NCBI GenBank assembly: GCA_963745765.1
Contig: CAVUYQ010000030.1
Coordinates: forward strand, 1 to 64,000
Reading direction: 5' to 3'
Length of the DNA: 64,000 nucleotides
DNA from: Ww85 sp963745765
Lineage (GTDB): Bacteria > Desulfobacterota > Desulfobulbia > Desulfobulbales > Desulfocapsaceae
Positions 1 to 8,840 of the stretch are shown here, piece after piece (the first letter of the stretch is position 1; every line of letters starts with the position of its first letter). Position numbers and translations under genes: made by a program. The notes below the pieces were generated by a model, which saw nothing but the letters and a program-made list of their open reading frames with translations, was not told the DNA's origin and did not search any database.

Positions 1-102
1 CTGTACATCGCCGAATTTGAGTTCTCGGTTCGGCAGTCGATTTTCTGTCTCCTTCACCATTAAGAGCATCGGGAATATTCACCAAGCTGCCCTGGTGAAA
101 GT

Positions 103-336
103 TTGATATTGCCAGTGCCCATCTTAGCCATGAACTGATCTTGTCCAATAATACGGGACCACCTATCCTGTTCGTCATGCGGTGAATACCCCGCATGTCT
201 TGATCCGATTGCCCGTGGGGTGATCAATGTTGACGCGATGATCAGCAAGGTTGCACCGCTAGCCGATGGTGCCGGCTGGTTTGAGCGTCTCTACAACCAG
301 GAGAAAGGGCTGATGAAGGTAATCCTGACACCATAG
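103..336 (+). pseudogene. 3' end of a zinc-dependent alcohol dehydrogenase, damaged
   Basis: The last ~55 codons (about 175-336) read as the C-terminus of a medium-chain zinc alcohol/polyol dehydrogenase: a CGEYPAC segment, then INVDAMISKVAPL, and an end in GLMKVILTP before TAG. Just upstream, codons from 103 read LPVPILAMN, also typical of this family, but a TGA at 136-138 and at least one frame change separate the two pieces. The rest of the gene would lie left of the window. The family call is from remembered motifs. It may be a real gene with local sequence errors or a decaying copy. The Rossmann and zinc-ligand regions are not in the window, so the substrate cannot be inferred. Confidence 0.5.
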
Positions 337-406
337 CATGTATTGCCTGATGGTCCGGCGCCTGGACGGTCAAATATTTTCTCCTGGAACGATTGGGGCT
401 TCAGCT

Positions 407-2023
407 TCAACAATCAGGAAAGTTAATGCTGTCGACAAAACAGGTCTGAAAATTGCTCCAGTCAGCTGCGGTAATGACGTCCGTCAGTTGGAATAATTGT
501 TCAACCGTTTGTCTTGCATTATTATCGAGGAGAAGTTGCACGGCACCTGTCCCGGCAGAGTTGCCGACGATATCTATCTTGTTTTCATTATCGAAATCAC
601 CAAACAGGCCAATTGCCAGGCAATCACTTATGTTGAGAAAATTGCCAAAGGCACCAGCCAGATATATTCTGTGAGGTCGGTCAAACCCCGCATGTTGACA
701 GAGCATGGTGATCCCGGCAGAGAGCGCTCCTTTGGCAAGTTGCACTGAACGAATGTCTTTTTGGGTAATTGTAAGAGCTATATCAGTCTGAGTCTGGGTT
801 TTATCGGCAATTACAAATTCAGCGGGCACTTTGTCACGTCTTAATGAAGCGAGTTCACAAGACGGGTTAAATGCCCCGCTTGGAACTATAATCCCGGTTC
901 TGAGAAATTCTGCTATTGCACTCACCAGGCCGGACCCGCAAATCCCTTCCGGAGCTACCTGATTCCCGTTCCGGCTGATAACCTTTGTTTCCAGTTTTGT
1001 GCCATTATTTCGCAGTCGAACATCACAGATGGCACCTGACATTGCCGGCATTCCACAGGTAATGTTTGATCCTTCAAAAGCCGGACCAGTGGCGCATGAA
1101 GTGGCGATGGCACCGTCTTTTGTTTTCAACATTACTTCGCCATTTGTGCCCATATCGATCAGCAATGTTCCCTCTGCCTGTTCTACGAAATCTACGGCTA
1201 AGGCTGCAGCGAGAATATCTGAACCGAGAAAACCGGAAAGAAGCGGAGGACTCTGTACCTTTACGGATTCGGGAAAAGTGAAGCCGAGCTGCCGGGCAGG
1301 GATATCTCTGGCTTCGGTGAATGATGGTGAATAGGGTGCATAACCGATGCTTGAAGGATTTACGCCCTGCAAAATATGGATCATCGTCGGATTGCCCACA
1401 ACGACCATGGCATTGAGTTGGCGGATGGAAATCCGAGCAGAATGAAACAGGGATTGAGTGATCTGCTCGACGGCCCTGACAACCATACGCTGCAATATCG
1501 ACAGCTTATCAGGATCACAATTTATCGCGCTGATCCGACTGATAACATCAAGACCAAGGATGACCTGCGGATTCCTGATAGCTGAAGAAAGGCAGACCCT
1601 GTTTGTCGAAAGATCACAGAGATACACGCCAATAGTCGTTGTTCCGAGATCAACGGCAATGGCATAGCCAGTTTCTATGTGTCTGGCGGACAGAGTGTTC
1701 TTTGCCAGATTTTGTTGAAGTCGCAGATCATCAATACTCTTTTCAAACAATTCAAATTTATAACGGGATCTGTCGGGTATTGTAATGGTCAGATCTGTAG
1801 TGATTTTCTCCCTGCAGGACAGCTTTGTATGCTCCTGTTCGACTTCCCCGGTGGTCCGAGATACAAAGACCTGGCATTTACCGCATCGACCGATGCCACT
1901 GCAATCAGCCCTGAGAAAAATTCCTTCGGTCTGGAGTGTTTCGAGAAGGTTAGCTTCGCTGTCGACGCGGATGGTGATATCTTCCGGTAAGATATGGATT
2001 TTGTACGTATCTGAATCACTCAT
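407..2023 (-). CDS. RACo-like corrinoid reactivation protein (2Fe-2S ferredoxin + DUF4445 ASKHA domain)
   Basis: Reductive activator of corrinoid proteins: it uses ATP and a low-potential electron to return inactive Co(II) corrinoid to Co(I). The N-terminal ~75 residues hold a plant-type 2Fe-2S ferredoxin pattern (C-x5-C-x2-C and a later C, in the segment ADCSGIGRCGKC...SC). The rest is the DUF4445 ATPase-like domain, with DLGTTTIGVYL and DMGTNGEV phosphate-binding loops and a C-terminal LAGAFGNFL. About 538 residues is somewhat shorter than the classical ~600+ RACo because the linker is compact. I chose ATG at 2023; TTG at 2029 is an alternative. It is the last gene of a five-gene minus-strand operon, 12 bases after the MetH-activation-like gene, and its job is to rescue the corrinoid protein encoded at 3572-4210. 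Confidence 0.9.
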   Translation of the reverse strand: MSDSDTYKIHILPEDITIRVDSEANLLETLQTEGIFLRADCSGIGRCGKCQVFVSRTTGEVEQEHTKLSCREKITTDLTITIPDRSRYKFELFEKSIDDLRLQQNLAKNTLSARHIETGYAIAVDLGTTTIGVYLCDLSTNRVCLSSAIRNPQVILGLDVISRISAINCDPDKLSILQRMVVRAVEQITQSLFHSARISIRQLNAMVVVGNPTMIHILQGVNPSSIGYAPYSPSFTEARDIPARQLGFTFPESVKVQSPPLLSGFLGSDILAAALAVDFVEQAEGTLLIDMGTNGEVMLKTKDGAIATSCATGPAFEGSNITCGMPAMSGAICDVRLRNNGTKLETKVISRNGNQVAPEGICGSGLVSAIAEFLRTGIIVPSGAFNPSCELASLRRDKVPAEFVIADKTQTQTDIALTITQKDIRSVQLAKGALSAGITMLCQHAGFDRPHRIYLAGAFGNFLNISDCLAIGLFGDFDNENKIDIVGNSAGTGAVQLLLDNNARQTVEQLFQLTDVITAADWSNFQTCFVDSINFPDC

Positions 2024-2035
2024 TGGCAACCTGGC

Positions 2036-2725
2036 TCAGGGAGACGATCTTTGTCGGTACAGGCATGCTTTGAGGCTGCATGTTGAACATCCCGTCTCGG
2101 TGTCGAACATTGGTTTTGTAGAGGAAATCGGAACAATGAATGAGAGTGATTTATAGGGTTTCATGACATATTCATTGCTCAGTTCAACACCCAAACTGCC
2201 TGTGTCCAGCCGACTGAAGATCTCAGCCTGAAACTCGAGCGGTATATTCTCGCAACCAGGTTCCAGCCTCGCCCCGGTATATAAATGCTGTGGTTGAAAT
2301 ACAACAGATAATCTTTCGAATAGCTGGTGCACGACCGCGTCAAGAACAACAAGGCCTGCGGAATTGAGAAATAGCGCTTCCAGGTTCAGCATTCGGGAAT
2401 GTAACAGCTGAATCTCTTTTTCCAGGTCAGCCCCTATGGAACAGAGTGCGAACGCAACGTTTCTAACGTCTGTAAATGAACTGAATTGGTGGCATGGCGA
2501 TTTGCTGGAGTGGAAAATGCTCTGCAGAAGACTTTTGACCGAATCAGCCTCATACACTGAATAGGTGAACGCGGGTATCGCGAGTTTTTTTGCCTGTTCA
2601 GAGACCAAGGCCACGAGACGCAGGCTTTCTTCATTCGGTCGATATTTCTGCCCACCTGCAAGTCTGGAAACTTCACTGCTTGAGACCACGATACCGGCAG
2701 GATCCAAAAAAACGGTTTCACTCAC
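2036..2725 (-). CDS. Vitamin B12-dependent methionine synthase activation domain-like protein
   Basis: A 229-residue protein resembling the C-terminal reactivation domain of MetH (Pfam Met_synt_B12). The central segment ARLEPGCENIPLEFQAEIF corresponds to the SAM-binding RxSPGYG...PL region of MetH. It ends in a Cys-rich tail, CSTCSLKACLYR, that MetH lacks. Stand-alone proteins of this type are common in bacterial methyl-corrinoid operons; the biochemical role is less certain than that of RACo and may be corrinoid reactivation or docking. Its ATG overlaps the stop of the methyltransferase gene upstream by 4 bases (2722-2725), indicating translational coupling. The three Cys (CxxCxxxxC) could bind an iron-sulfur cluster or zinc, which is inference. 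Confidence 0.75.
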   Translation of the reverse strand: MSETVFLDPAGIVVSSSEVSRLAGGQKYRPNEESLRLVALVSEQAKKLAIPAFTYSVYEADSVKSLLQSIFHSSKSPCHQFSSFTDVRNVAFALCSIGADLEKEIQLLHSRMLNLEALFLNSAGLVVLDAVVHQLFERLSVVFQPQHLYTGARLEPGCENIPLEFQAEIFSRLDTGSLGVELSNEYVMKPYKSLSFIVPISSTKPMFDTETGCSTCSLKACLYRQRSSP

Positions 2726-3522
2726 AGGTTTTTAAAAACCTCCGCTCTGTAGCTCTTCAGGTAATTCATGCAGAAATCATCTCGACCTGCCAGTGCCTCG
2801 GCCGCCACAATAGTTGCCATCATCTTTGTATCGAGAGGATTTACAATTGCTCCGTCAAGCCCCTTGCTGATCGCCATGGCCATAAAGGTCTGATTGAGAT
2901 ATTTGCGCTCGGGCAACCCATAGGAAATGTTGGAGAGTCCGCAGGCGGTATGAATACCCGGATATCTTTTCATAATCTGTTCAATTGCATCCAGAAATTC
3001 CATGCCAAAGGTTTTCGTGATACTTATTGGCTGAACCAGGGGATCAACAAATATATTTTCAAGTGCTACATTGTTTTTTGTCAGTCCGGTTACCAGTCGT
3101 TCAGCAATTTTGAGACGATCATCCATGGTTTCGGGCATACCGTCATCACTCATGCAAAGTGCTATGATTTTAAAATCGGTCCCGGAGACCAGTGGCAACA
3201 GAGCTTCGTAGCGATCGCGTTCCAGTGATATGGAGTTAATCAGCGGGATACCATTATGCACGGCAAGAGCGGTTTTAATAGCAACAGGGTCGGGGCTGTC
3301 TATGGCACACGGTTTATCCGTTACTTCCTGAACGGTTGTAATGAGCCATTCAAGGTGCTCAGGTTCGCTACCTACAAAGGTTCCAGCGTTTACATCGATA
3401 TAATCGGCTCCGGCAGCAGCCTGCTCGACTGCTATGCTTTGGATTGTTTTCGCATCCCGTTTTTCAATGGCCGTACTGATGGTTTTTCTGCTGGCGTTTA
3501 TCAACTCTCCAATAATTATCAT
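2722..3522 (-). CDS. Methyltetrahydrofolate:corrinoid methyltransferase (methyltransferase II)
   Basis: A 266-residue pterin-binding (DHPS-like TIM barrel) protein of the AcsE/MtgA/MtvA group. Motifs visible: GELINASRK at the N-terminus, ADYIDVNAGTF (folate site), AIDSPDP, PLINSIS, FVDPLVQPIS and TACGLSNISYGLP. These match enzymes that move a methyl group between a corrinoid protein and tetrahydrofolate. Length is normal for the family. In this operon it would transfer the methyl group captured by the corrinoid protein (3572-4210) to THF, feeding the Wood-Ljungdahl methyl branch. It is followed with a 4-base overlap by the MetH-activation-like gene. Confidence is high for the family and moderate for direction and partner. 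Confidence 0.88.
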   Translation of the reverse strand: MIIIGELINASRKTISTAIEKRDAKTIQSIAVEQAAAGADYIDVNAGTFVGSEPEHLEWLITTVQEVTDKPCAIDSPDPVAIKTALAVHNGIPLINSISLERDRYEALLPLVSGTDFKIIALCMSDDGMPETMDDRLKIAERLVTGLTKNNVALENIFVDPLVQPISITKTFGMEFLDAIEQIMKRYPGIHTACGLSNISYGLPERKYLNQTFMAMAISKGLDGAIVNPLDTKMMATIVAAEALAGRDDFCMNYLKSYRAEVFKNL

Positions 3523-3571
3523 GGATTATTTCTCCTGGCGTGCGGTCCTCAGTTTTCTCTCTATCTTCCTT

Positions 3572-4210
3572 TCAGGCCAACAACTGTCTGGCCAGTTTGA
3601 CCGCACCCGGGGCGTCAATACTGTACCCTTCGGCTCCTATACGTTCTGCGAAATCTTGTGTCACCGGAGCCCCGCCAATTATTATCGGTGTTGAAATACC
3701 TGCATCCTTCAGGGCTTTAACCGTATTCTCCATGGCCGGCATGGTGGTGGTCAACAGGGCAGATAAGGCGATCACATCGGCAGCATGTTGGGTTGCCGAT
3801 TTCACAAATGTAGTGCTGTCAACATCTACACCCAGGTCCCTAACCTCGTATCCGGCACCTTCCAGCATCATGGCTACCAGATTCTTGCCGATATCGTGCA
3901 TATCGCCTTTGACGGTACCTATTATGACCGTGCCCCTGCTCTGACTTTTCTTTCCGGCCAAGTGCGGTTTAAGAATCGCCAGGCCACCTTTCATCGCCAG
4001 AGCCGCCATGAGCATCTCAGGGATGTAGATATCACCGGCACTGAATTTTTCGCCAATGTGCTCCATAGCACTTATCAATCCATCATTAAGTATTGATGAA
4101 ATTTCTATACCTTCATCAAGTGCAGCCTGAGTCTGGGACTCTACTGCGGTTTTATCAAGAGCCACCACGGCATTGAATATATCCTGAGTTGCCATCTTTG
4201 AATTCTCCAT
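3572..4210 (-). CDS. Methyltransferase cognate corrinoid protein
   Basis: A 212-residue two-domain corrinoid carrier of the MtaC/MtbC/MttC/MtvC type. Residues ~1-85 form the four-helix cap (B12-binding-2). From about residue 90 comes the Rossmann B12-binding domain with the base-off signature D103-M-H105-D-I-G108, then ALSALLTTT and IIIGGAPVT. His105 is the expected lower cobalt ligand. It sits between the UroD-type methyltransferase I gene and the methyl-THF methyltransferase gene, so it should accept a methyl group from the first and deliver it to the second. Which of the methanol, methylamine or methoxyaromatic classes it belongs to cannot be decided from its own sequence. Confidence 0.92.
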   Translation of the reverse strand: MENSKMATQDIFNAVVALDKTAVESQTQAALDEGIEISSILNDGLISAMEHIGEKFSAGDIYIPEMLMAALAMKGGLAILKPHLAGKKSQSRGTVIIGTVKGDMHDIGKNLVAMMLEGAGYEVRDLGVDVDSTTFVKSATQHAADVIALSALLTTTMPAMENTVKALKDAGISTPIIIGGAPVTQDFAERIGAEGYSIDAPGAVKLARQLLA

Positions 4211-4323
4211 TCTATCGTTATTCCAAGAAAATGATCGTATTCATACCGAGTAATCAGTGAATCGTTGTTACCTCAAAATCAATCGTATTCTTCCCAAGAA
4301 CCCACAACGTGAACAATCGTTTC

Positions 4324-5475
4324 TCATCCTACCGGCTCAATTGATCGAGCGGTGTCATACATGGTTACAATATTTTCGGCCGGTACATCCGGCTGGATAT
4401 TGTGAACCGCGGAAAGTATGTACCCTCCGTTTTCTGCCAGGTCGCTGATACGTTTCTTGACCTCTTCAACAACATCTTCAGAAGTGCCAAACGGCAGGAC
4501 ACGGGTTGTATCAATCCCCCCCCAGAATCCTATTTCATCGCCATATTCCAATTTTAGTTGTCTTGTGTCCATACCTTCGGCACTCACCTGTACGGGGTTG
4601 ATAAAATCTATCCCCATATCGATAAATGAAGGAATCAGCGTCGACACAGCACCACAGGAGTGATACAGAAGCTTCGCATCTGTCAGGGAATGGATAAGAT
4701 CAAAATAGCGGCTATGGCGGGGTTTTATGAATGTATTGTACATGTCGGGTGAGAGCATGCAGCGCCGAGCGTCACAAATATCGTCTGAGCAACTCACAAC
4801 ATCTACTAAATCTCCAACCTCTTCAAGAGCCCTTCTGGTAACCTCAATACGTAGCTCCAGCATAATATCCATCAAACTCGATATCATGTCGGGGTCCATG
4901 AGGAAGCTCAGATACCACTTCTCAAAGCCAAGGAGAAATTGCGAAGGGTGAATGATAATGTCCTGCAGGTGAAGTACTACTGCGTACTCAGATTGTTCGC
5001 GCAAGGCCAATGCTTTTTCTCTTAACCCCCTGGTATAGCCGGGATCAGTTGGATCAGGCCAATCCCATTTTTTAAGGTCTTCCAGGGTTGTTTCTCCGCT
5101 GAAAGGGGATGTCAATAACTCCCAATAGGGAACACTATCAGGCTGCCGCCGGATAACACCTAACTCATCTCTGTGGGTTCCATCAGGAAGTAATGTCTCT
5201 TTAGATTTGTCAGCTTTTCCAAGGGTGATGCCCCGCAGATCGATATTCAGTCTTTTTAATACCTCTTCACTCGGGTTTGCCAATCCGAGCAACTTCGAAT
5301 GGCCGTGATCGGGAGCACGTGCTTCATCATTGCCTAAATTCAAATACTCAACGAGTTTTTCATATGTCGGAATAAGAATCCCTGAGTTTCGAGTAGCTCC
5401 CAGGTCCAACGGAACCCTGTCGGGCTGTTCATGGTTAAGTGCTTTCAACACCCTTTCTCTACTGGTCATTGCCAT
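4324..5475 (-). CDS. UroD-family methyltransferase I (MtaA/CmuA/MtvB-like)
   Basis: A 383-residue uroporphyrinogen-decarboxylase-fold protein. The catalytic-type zinc motif is present as H272-S-C274 in YHSCGAVSTL, and a further conserved part reads GFWGGIDTTRVLPFG. Family members with this H-x-C pair are methyl transferases working with corrinoid proteins (MtbA/MtaA, CmuA, MtvB). Its place as first gene of a corrinoid operon supports a substrate:corrinoid methyltransferase, for example demethylation of a methoxylated aromatic compound; no MtaB or MttB partner lies nearby. The start ATG at 5475 follows a palindrome-rich 170-base region (see 5513-5549). True uroporphyrinogen decarboxylase is unlikely given length and context. 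The substrate is unknown. Confidence 0.85.
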   Translation of the reverse strand: MAMTSRERVLKALNHEQPDRVPLDLGATRNSGILIPTYEKLVEYLNLGNDEARAPDHGHSKLLGLANPSEEVLKRLNIDLRGITLGKADKSKETLLPDGTHRDELGVIRRQPDSVPYWELLTSPFSGETTLEDLKKWDWPDPTDPGYTRGLREKALALREQSEYAVVLHLQDIIIHPSQFLLGFEKWYLSFLMDPDMISSLMDIMLELRIEVTRRALEEVGDLVDVVSCSDDICDARRCMLSPDMYNTFIKPRHSRYFDLIHSLTDAKLLYHSCGAVSTLIPSFIDMGIDFINPVQVSAEGMDTRQLKLEYGDEIGFWGGIDTTRVLPFGTSEDVVEEVKKRISDLAENGGYILSAVHNIQPDVPAENIVTMYDTARSIEPVG

Positions 5476-5512
5476 TATATGTCTCCATTAAATGCCATTT
5501 TCTTTGGCCGAT

Positions 5513-5549
5513 CAGATCGCGCGATCTGGGATGCGACCTTCACAAGGTC
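5513..5549 (-). promoter_or_regulatory. Palindromic operator-like site upstream of the methyltransferase operon
   Basis: A perfect 16-bp palindrome, CAGATCGCGCGATCTG, occupies 5513-5528, 38 bases upstream of the ATG at 5475. Next to it, GACCTT-cac-AAGGTC (5535-5549) is a second perfect dyad and CTTGC...GCAAG (5549-5564) a third. The first has the shape of a dimeric regulator operator. The second and third could instead be a weak hairpin ending transcription from 5653-6720. No clear T-run follows, so an operator is preferred. Function is inference. Confidence 0.4.
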
Positions 5550-5652
5550 TTGCTAATTCGCAAGGTATTGTATGTTCATCATAAGCTTTTTAAATCACTG
5601 CCAAATTGATCTTTCGGAGATGGGCTACGGGAGACTGTTGTTGAGAAATCAT

Positions 5653-6720
5653 TCAGGTGAGTAAGCGAGTCAAGTGATTTGCTTTCTCAATACTCTCAGA
5701 TACGATATGGAGGAAGACCCCCTTCGAAGGCAGCTGCCTCTGGATACATTCGAGATCATCCTCGCTTAGATCTCCCCAGATGATCAGATTTTTTTTCTCC
5801 ACGATCTTCTTCAATAAACCCATCATCTCGGCAATCGATGGGCCGCCGATATCCTTGTTGACCTGGATGATTTTGAGTTCATCCATCTCCAGCAATTCTT
5901 CGACGATGAAGAACGACGACGGGTGTATATGAATGGCCGTGTAATCATAATCTTTGCAGATAATCGCTCCACAGGGACGCAACATCTGCTTGAACAGGGC
6001 AGGGGACAGCAGTGCGGATAGATCCTCCTGGTACCAGATACATTTTCCCGGGGTCCAGACGCTGTAGAATCCCATCGAACGACCGCTATGAAAGTCTTCA
6101 ATCAGTGCCTCCTGGGCTTTTATCACCTGAACGAACGATCTGGTCACCTGTTCTAATGCCCGTTGGGATTTGTCGGGAAACAGCATCAGTGCATAGACCA
6201 TGGCTTCCTGCCCCAGAATACTTCCCAGCATGTCCGAGGGCCCCCGCATGATCGGCTGACCAACCGGGAACCTACCGGCGGATAAATCGATCAGCGCCTG
6301 GGTAAATTCCAGATATTTGAGGAGCCATGGATTGTCCTTGTCCACCGCAAGGTCTGTTTGATCCTCAATGGTCGCACCGGTGGGCTCGGATATGAAACTA
6401 TATTCCATGGCAATTATTTTGCAGCCGAGCATGGCTTCCATCCACGGTATTCCAGTAAACGGAGTACCAACCCAGAAACCATCCTGTTCAACCAGTAACG
6501 ATGTCTGATACATCTGCTCGTAGTCGGTCATGAATGACGCCACATCAATCATATCCGGCGTGATGACTTTTCCGGGTTGAAGCAGGGTCTGCGCACCCTG
6601 ATAGTGTCTGCTGAAGAAAAAATCTGCGGCAACCGTAACCGAGACAAGGGGACCGCCGGTATCTTCCCTGTTCCAATACCGAAGATGCCGGTCTAATTTG
6701 CTGTTTGTTGAGTTGGCCAT
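5653..6720 (-). CDS. UroD-fold protein lacking the H-x-C zinc motif
   Basis: A 355-residue protein with the overall layout of the uroporphyrinogen decarboxylase/methyltransferase superfamily: an N-terminal LDRHLRYWNRE, a central FPVGQPIMRGPSDMLG, AIHIHPSSFF where the zinc motif would be, and a C-terminal LIIWGDLSEDDLECIQRQLP. The Cys of the H-x-C pair is absent (HIHPSS), so it is not a standard corrinoid methyltransferase. Such proteins often occur beside TRAP or ABC carriers in catabolic loci, and here a TRAP dctQ remnant lies directly upstream on the same strand. The function is unknown; it may be a lyase or isomerase-type member or a methyltransferase with changed metal ligands. It is separated from the methyltransferase operon by ~177 bases. 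Confidence 0.6.
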   Translation of the reverse strand: MANSTNSKLDRHLRYWNREDTGGPLVSVTVAADFFFSRHYQGAQTLLQPGKVITPDMIDVASFMTDYEQMYQTSLLVEQDGFWVGTPFTGIPWMEAMLGCKIIAMEYSFISEPTGATIEDQTDLAVDKDNPWLLKYLEFTQALIDLSAGRFPVGQPIMRGPSDMLGSILGQEAMVYALMLFPDKSQRALEQVTRSFVQVIKAQEALIEDFHSGRSMGFYSVWTPGKCIWYQEDLSALLSPALFKQMLRPCGAIICKDYDYTAIHIHPSSFFIVEELLEMDELKIIQVNKDIGGPSIAEMMGLLKKIVEKKNLIIWGDLSEDDLECIQRQLPSKGVFLHIVSESIEKANHLTRLLT

Positions 6721-6768
6721 ACTGTGTTTCCGCCCGGTTTTCTCCTGTTGTCTTTCCCTTTTCTGTCT

Positions 6769-7134
6769 CTAGGCCTCGGCCCGCTCGATATTTTCTATAG
6801 TATTCTGGAAATGCTTACTGAGCGATTCCTTTGTCTTCTGTTCATCACCTTCCATGATTGCCGGATTTGGTGGTAAGAAGACCAGGAGATCAAGGCCCAG
6901 ATGTTCGTTTCTGACAAATGCGAGATAAGAACCGAGAAAGGCGAGCCAGATGAGCATGAATCTTGAAATCTCTTCCGACCAGGCAAGAGAGGAGTTGAGA
7001 AAATATCTGGCAACTACATTTGAGAAAACGATGATCACCATCAGACCAGGAAGCAAACCAATGAATCCTCCCAATATGCGTTCCAATTATTTTTCGACTG
7101 AACGCAGAATGCTTCCCCGCTGTTTCTCTACCAT
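6769..7134 (-). pseudogene. TRAP transporter small permease (dctQ) remnant
   Basis: Reading from ATG at 7134 gives MVEKQRGSILRSVEK, then an in-frame TAA (7087-7089), then a typical DctQ start: LERILGGFIGLLPG followed by VVARYFLNSSLAWSEEIS and NEHLGLDLLV. After about 75 residues the DctQ similarity stops and an unrelated charged tail (EGDEQKTKESL...) runs to the stop at 6769. A normal DctQ has four membrane segments and ~160 residues; only two are left. It therefore carries a nonsense codon and an internal or 3' deletion. No dctM or dctP of this system is nearby; the intact dctPQM set at 56.8-59.9 kb is separate. Confidence 0.65.
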
Positions 7135-8219
7135 TGATCTTACTCCATAGTAGTTTTACCAGACTCTTGTTTCCCGTTGCACCAGTCTGGCAAATAAATA
7201 CTTTTGTTGTCAGCCAGCGGAAACATTCCTGCTGAACAAACGGCAAAGTTATATGTGTGTTGTAATACAAATTACAATTGAATTTATCACATTATGGTTG
7301 TCAGCTGTCAAGCAAATTTGATTCGCTGCAGATTATAGTGGATTAGGAAGAGTGAGCAGATGCTGGGGCCATATGATTTAAGAAATCAGACCCTGACTGC
7401 ACGCTGATCATGGCAACCAGCTGCGTACAGGATCCTCCTGCACCAATAATCCATGAACCGTTGTCCCTGCGAATTGAATTGTGTTTTCAGTAAAATAGAA
7501 TAACGATTTATTTGTGTTCGTTTTTCATCAAAAAAATGGCAGGTACTGGCCGTTTGCTGTTATAAAGTGCAGAAGGAAGTGTATAATGTTCCGGATATTG
7601 GTGAAATTTGGTGATAGGTCATCGTTTAGTAAGTTTGTCCTTATTTTCCTGCTAATTTCTTCCTTCATCAGTCAATAACCGGCAACCTACCTTCTTTTGC
7701 CGTTTTCATAAGATATTTTAGTCGACGCAATCTGCAACCCAACAGGTTTAGGGGCTAAAACTGTCGAACCGATTCCATTCCAGCCAATTTTGGACAAACG
7801 TATTCATTGACGATCCTTCCGTTTTTTAAAAATTGAAAACTGGCTCATCATATTGCGGCCAGCCTAACCCATCATTCAACCTGACGCTGTATATCGCCAG
7901 TGAATACAAACGCTAATATTGCCACATCAAAGATTTTGTTTCTTCGAGAACTATCTAACTTTAGGTGCCTAAGTCTACTGGCCCACGCTAAACCGCAATG
8001 ACTGAGACCCGTGTTGGCAATATTAACCGTTTAAGCAAATCTGCAAATTGACACTATTCCTGTACATCAATAATCCGCAGGTTCCTGAACGCCTTCTCGC
8101 TAATCATATCTGAAGTGTGTTGTCAGATTTAATCAGAACATGATCAATAAAACTGTCAGATGGAGTCTGGATTTATACACTTTAAGGGTTGATCTTTCCC
8201 CTCTGAGGAGGACAGCCAG
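7135..8219. other. Gene-poor stretch
   Basis: About 1.1 kb without a convincing reading frame on either strand. It is AT-richer than its surroundings. I see no tRNA, no repeat longer than chance and no clear terminator. With a decayed dctQ on one side and a transposase remnant on the other, it is probably degraded DNA or the remains of an insertion; this is inference. Confidence 0.4.
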
Positions 8220-8590
8220 TTAAGCTGCATTTTTCATTTTCACAAATTCCCTTTCATATTCAATGGGAGATTTGTACCGGTTTGTAGAGTGCCTTCGCCT
8301 GCGATTATAGTAAACTTCAATGTAGTTGAATAAAGCTTGTTCAGCATCTTCTTTGCGATGGAATCGGCTGTGGTAAAGGAATTGTGCTTTCAGTGTATGG
8401 AAAAACGATTCCGCCACTGTGTTGTCCCAGCAACCCCTTTGCGACTCATGCTTTGAAAAATTGATTTTTCCTCAACAGATTGCGGAAATCAGCGCTGGCA
8501 TATACTGAATACCTCGATCACTTTGAACGAGAAGTCCAGCTGGTTGCCTTTTCCGTGGTTCCTCTTTGCAATATTGCGTACACGATTCCC
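8220..8590 (-). mobile_element. IS3-family transposase (OrfB) C-terminal remnant
   Basis: The minus strand reads SDRGIQYASADFRNLL (the conserved catalytic-core D segment), then in a shifted frame CWDNTVAESFFHTLK and the ending FNYIEVYYNRRRRHSTN...SPIEYE. These are hallmark pieces of the DDE integrase core of IS3-family OrfB (IS150/IS51-like). A one-base loss near 8440 breaks the frame. Only the last ~120 residues remain, and no left part, OrfA or clear terminal inverted repeat could be found, so it is a dead 3' fragment. It lies just downstream of the tRNA-Met terminator, so the element came to rest beside a tRNA gene. Confidence 0.75.
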
Positions 8591-8651
8591 ACCAATACAA
8601 AGGAATCCCGCCAAACAGTGGAAAATTTACTGGAAAATCAGATAGTGGAAT

Positions 8652-8686
8652 AAAAAAAGCGGTTAGATCTCATGACCTAACCGCTT
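8652..8686 (-). terminator. Rho-independent terminator of tRNA-Met
   Basis: On the minus strand, AAGCGGTTAG (paired with CTAACCGCTT, 10 bp perfect, 10-base loop) is followed by a run of seven T. It begins 10 bases after the tRNA 3' end. Confidence 0.85.
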
Positions 8687-8695
8687 GAATTTTCA

Positions 8696-8772
<77 letters not shown>

Positions 8773-8840
8773 ACGCGAAGTGCCACTATAGCATTTTGGA
8801 AATTAATGTCAATCGATTTCTTCTTCCGTAGAAGCGAAGA

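Noticed and set aside
7541..7600. Possible sigma-54 promoter (TGGCA...TTTGC)
   Set aside because: The spacing between GG and GC is wrong (16 rather than 10 bases) and no gene follows.
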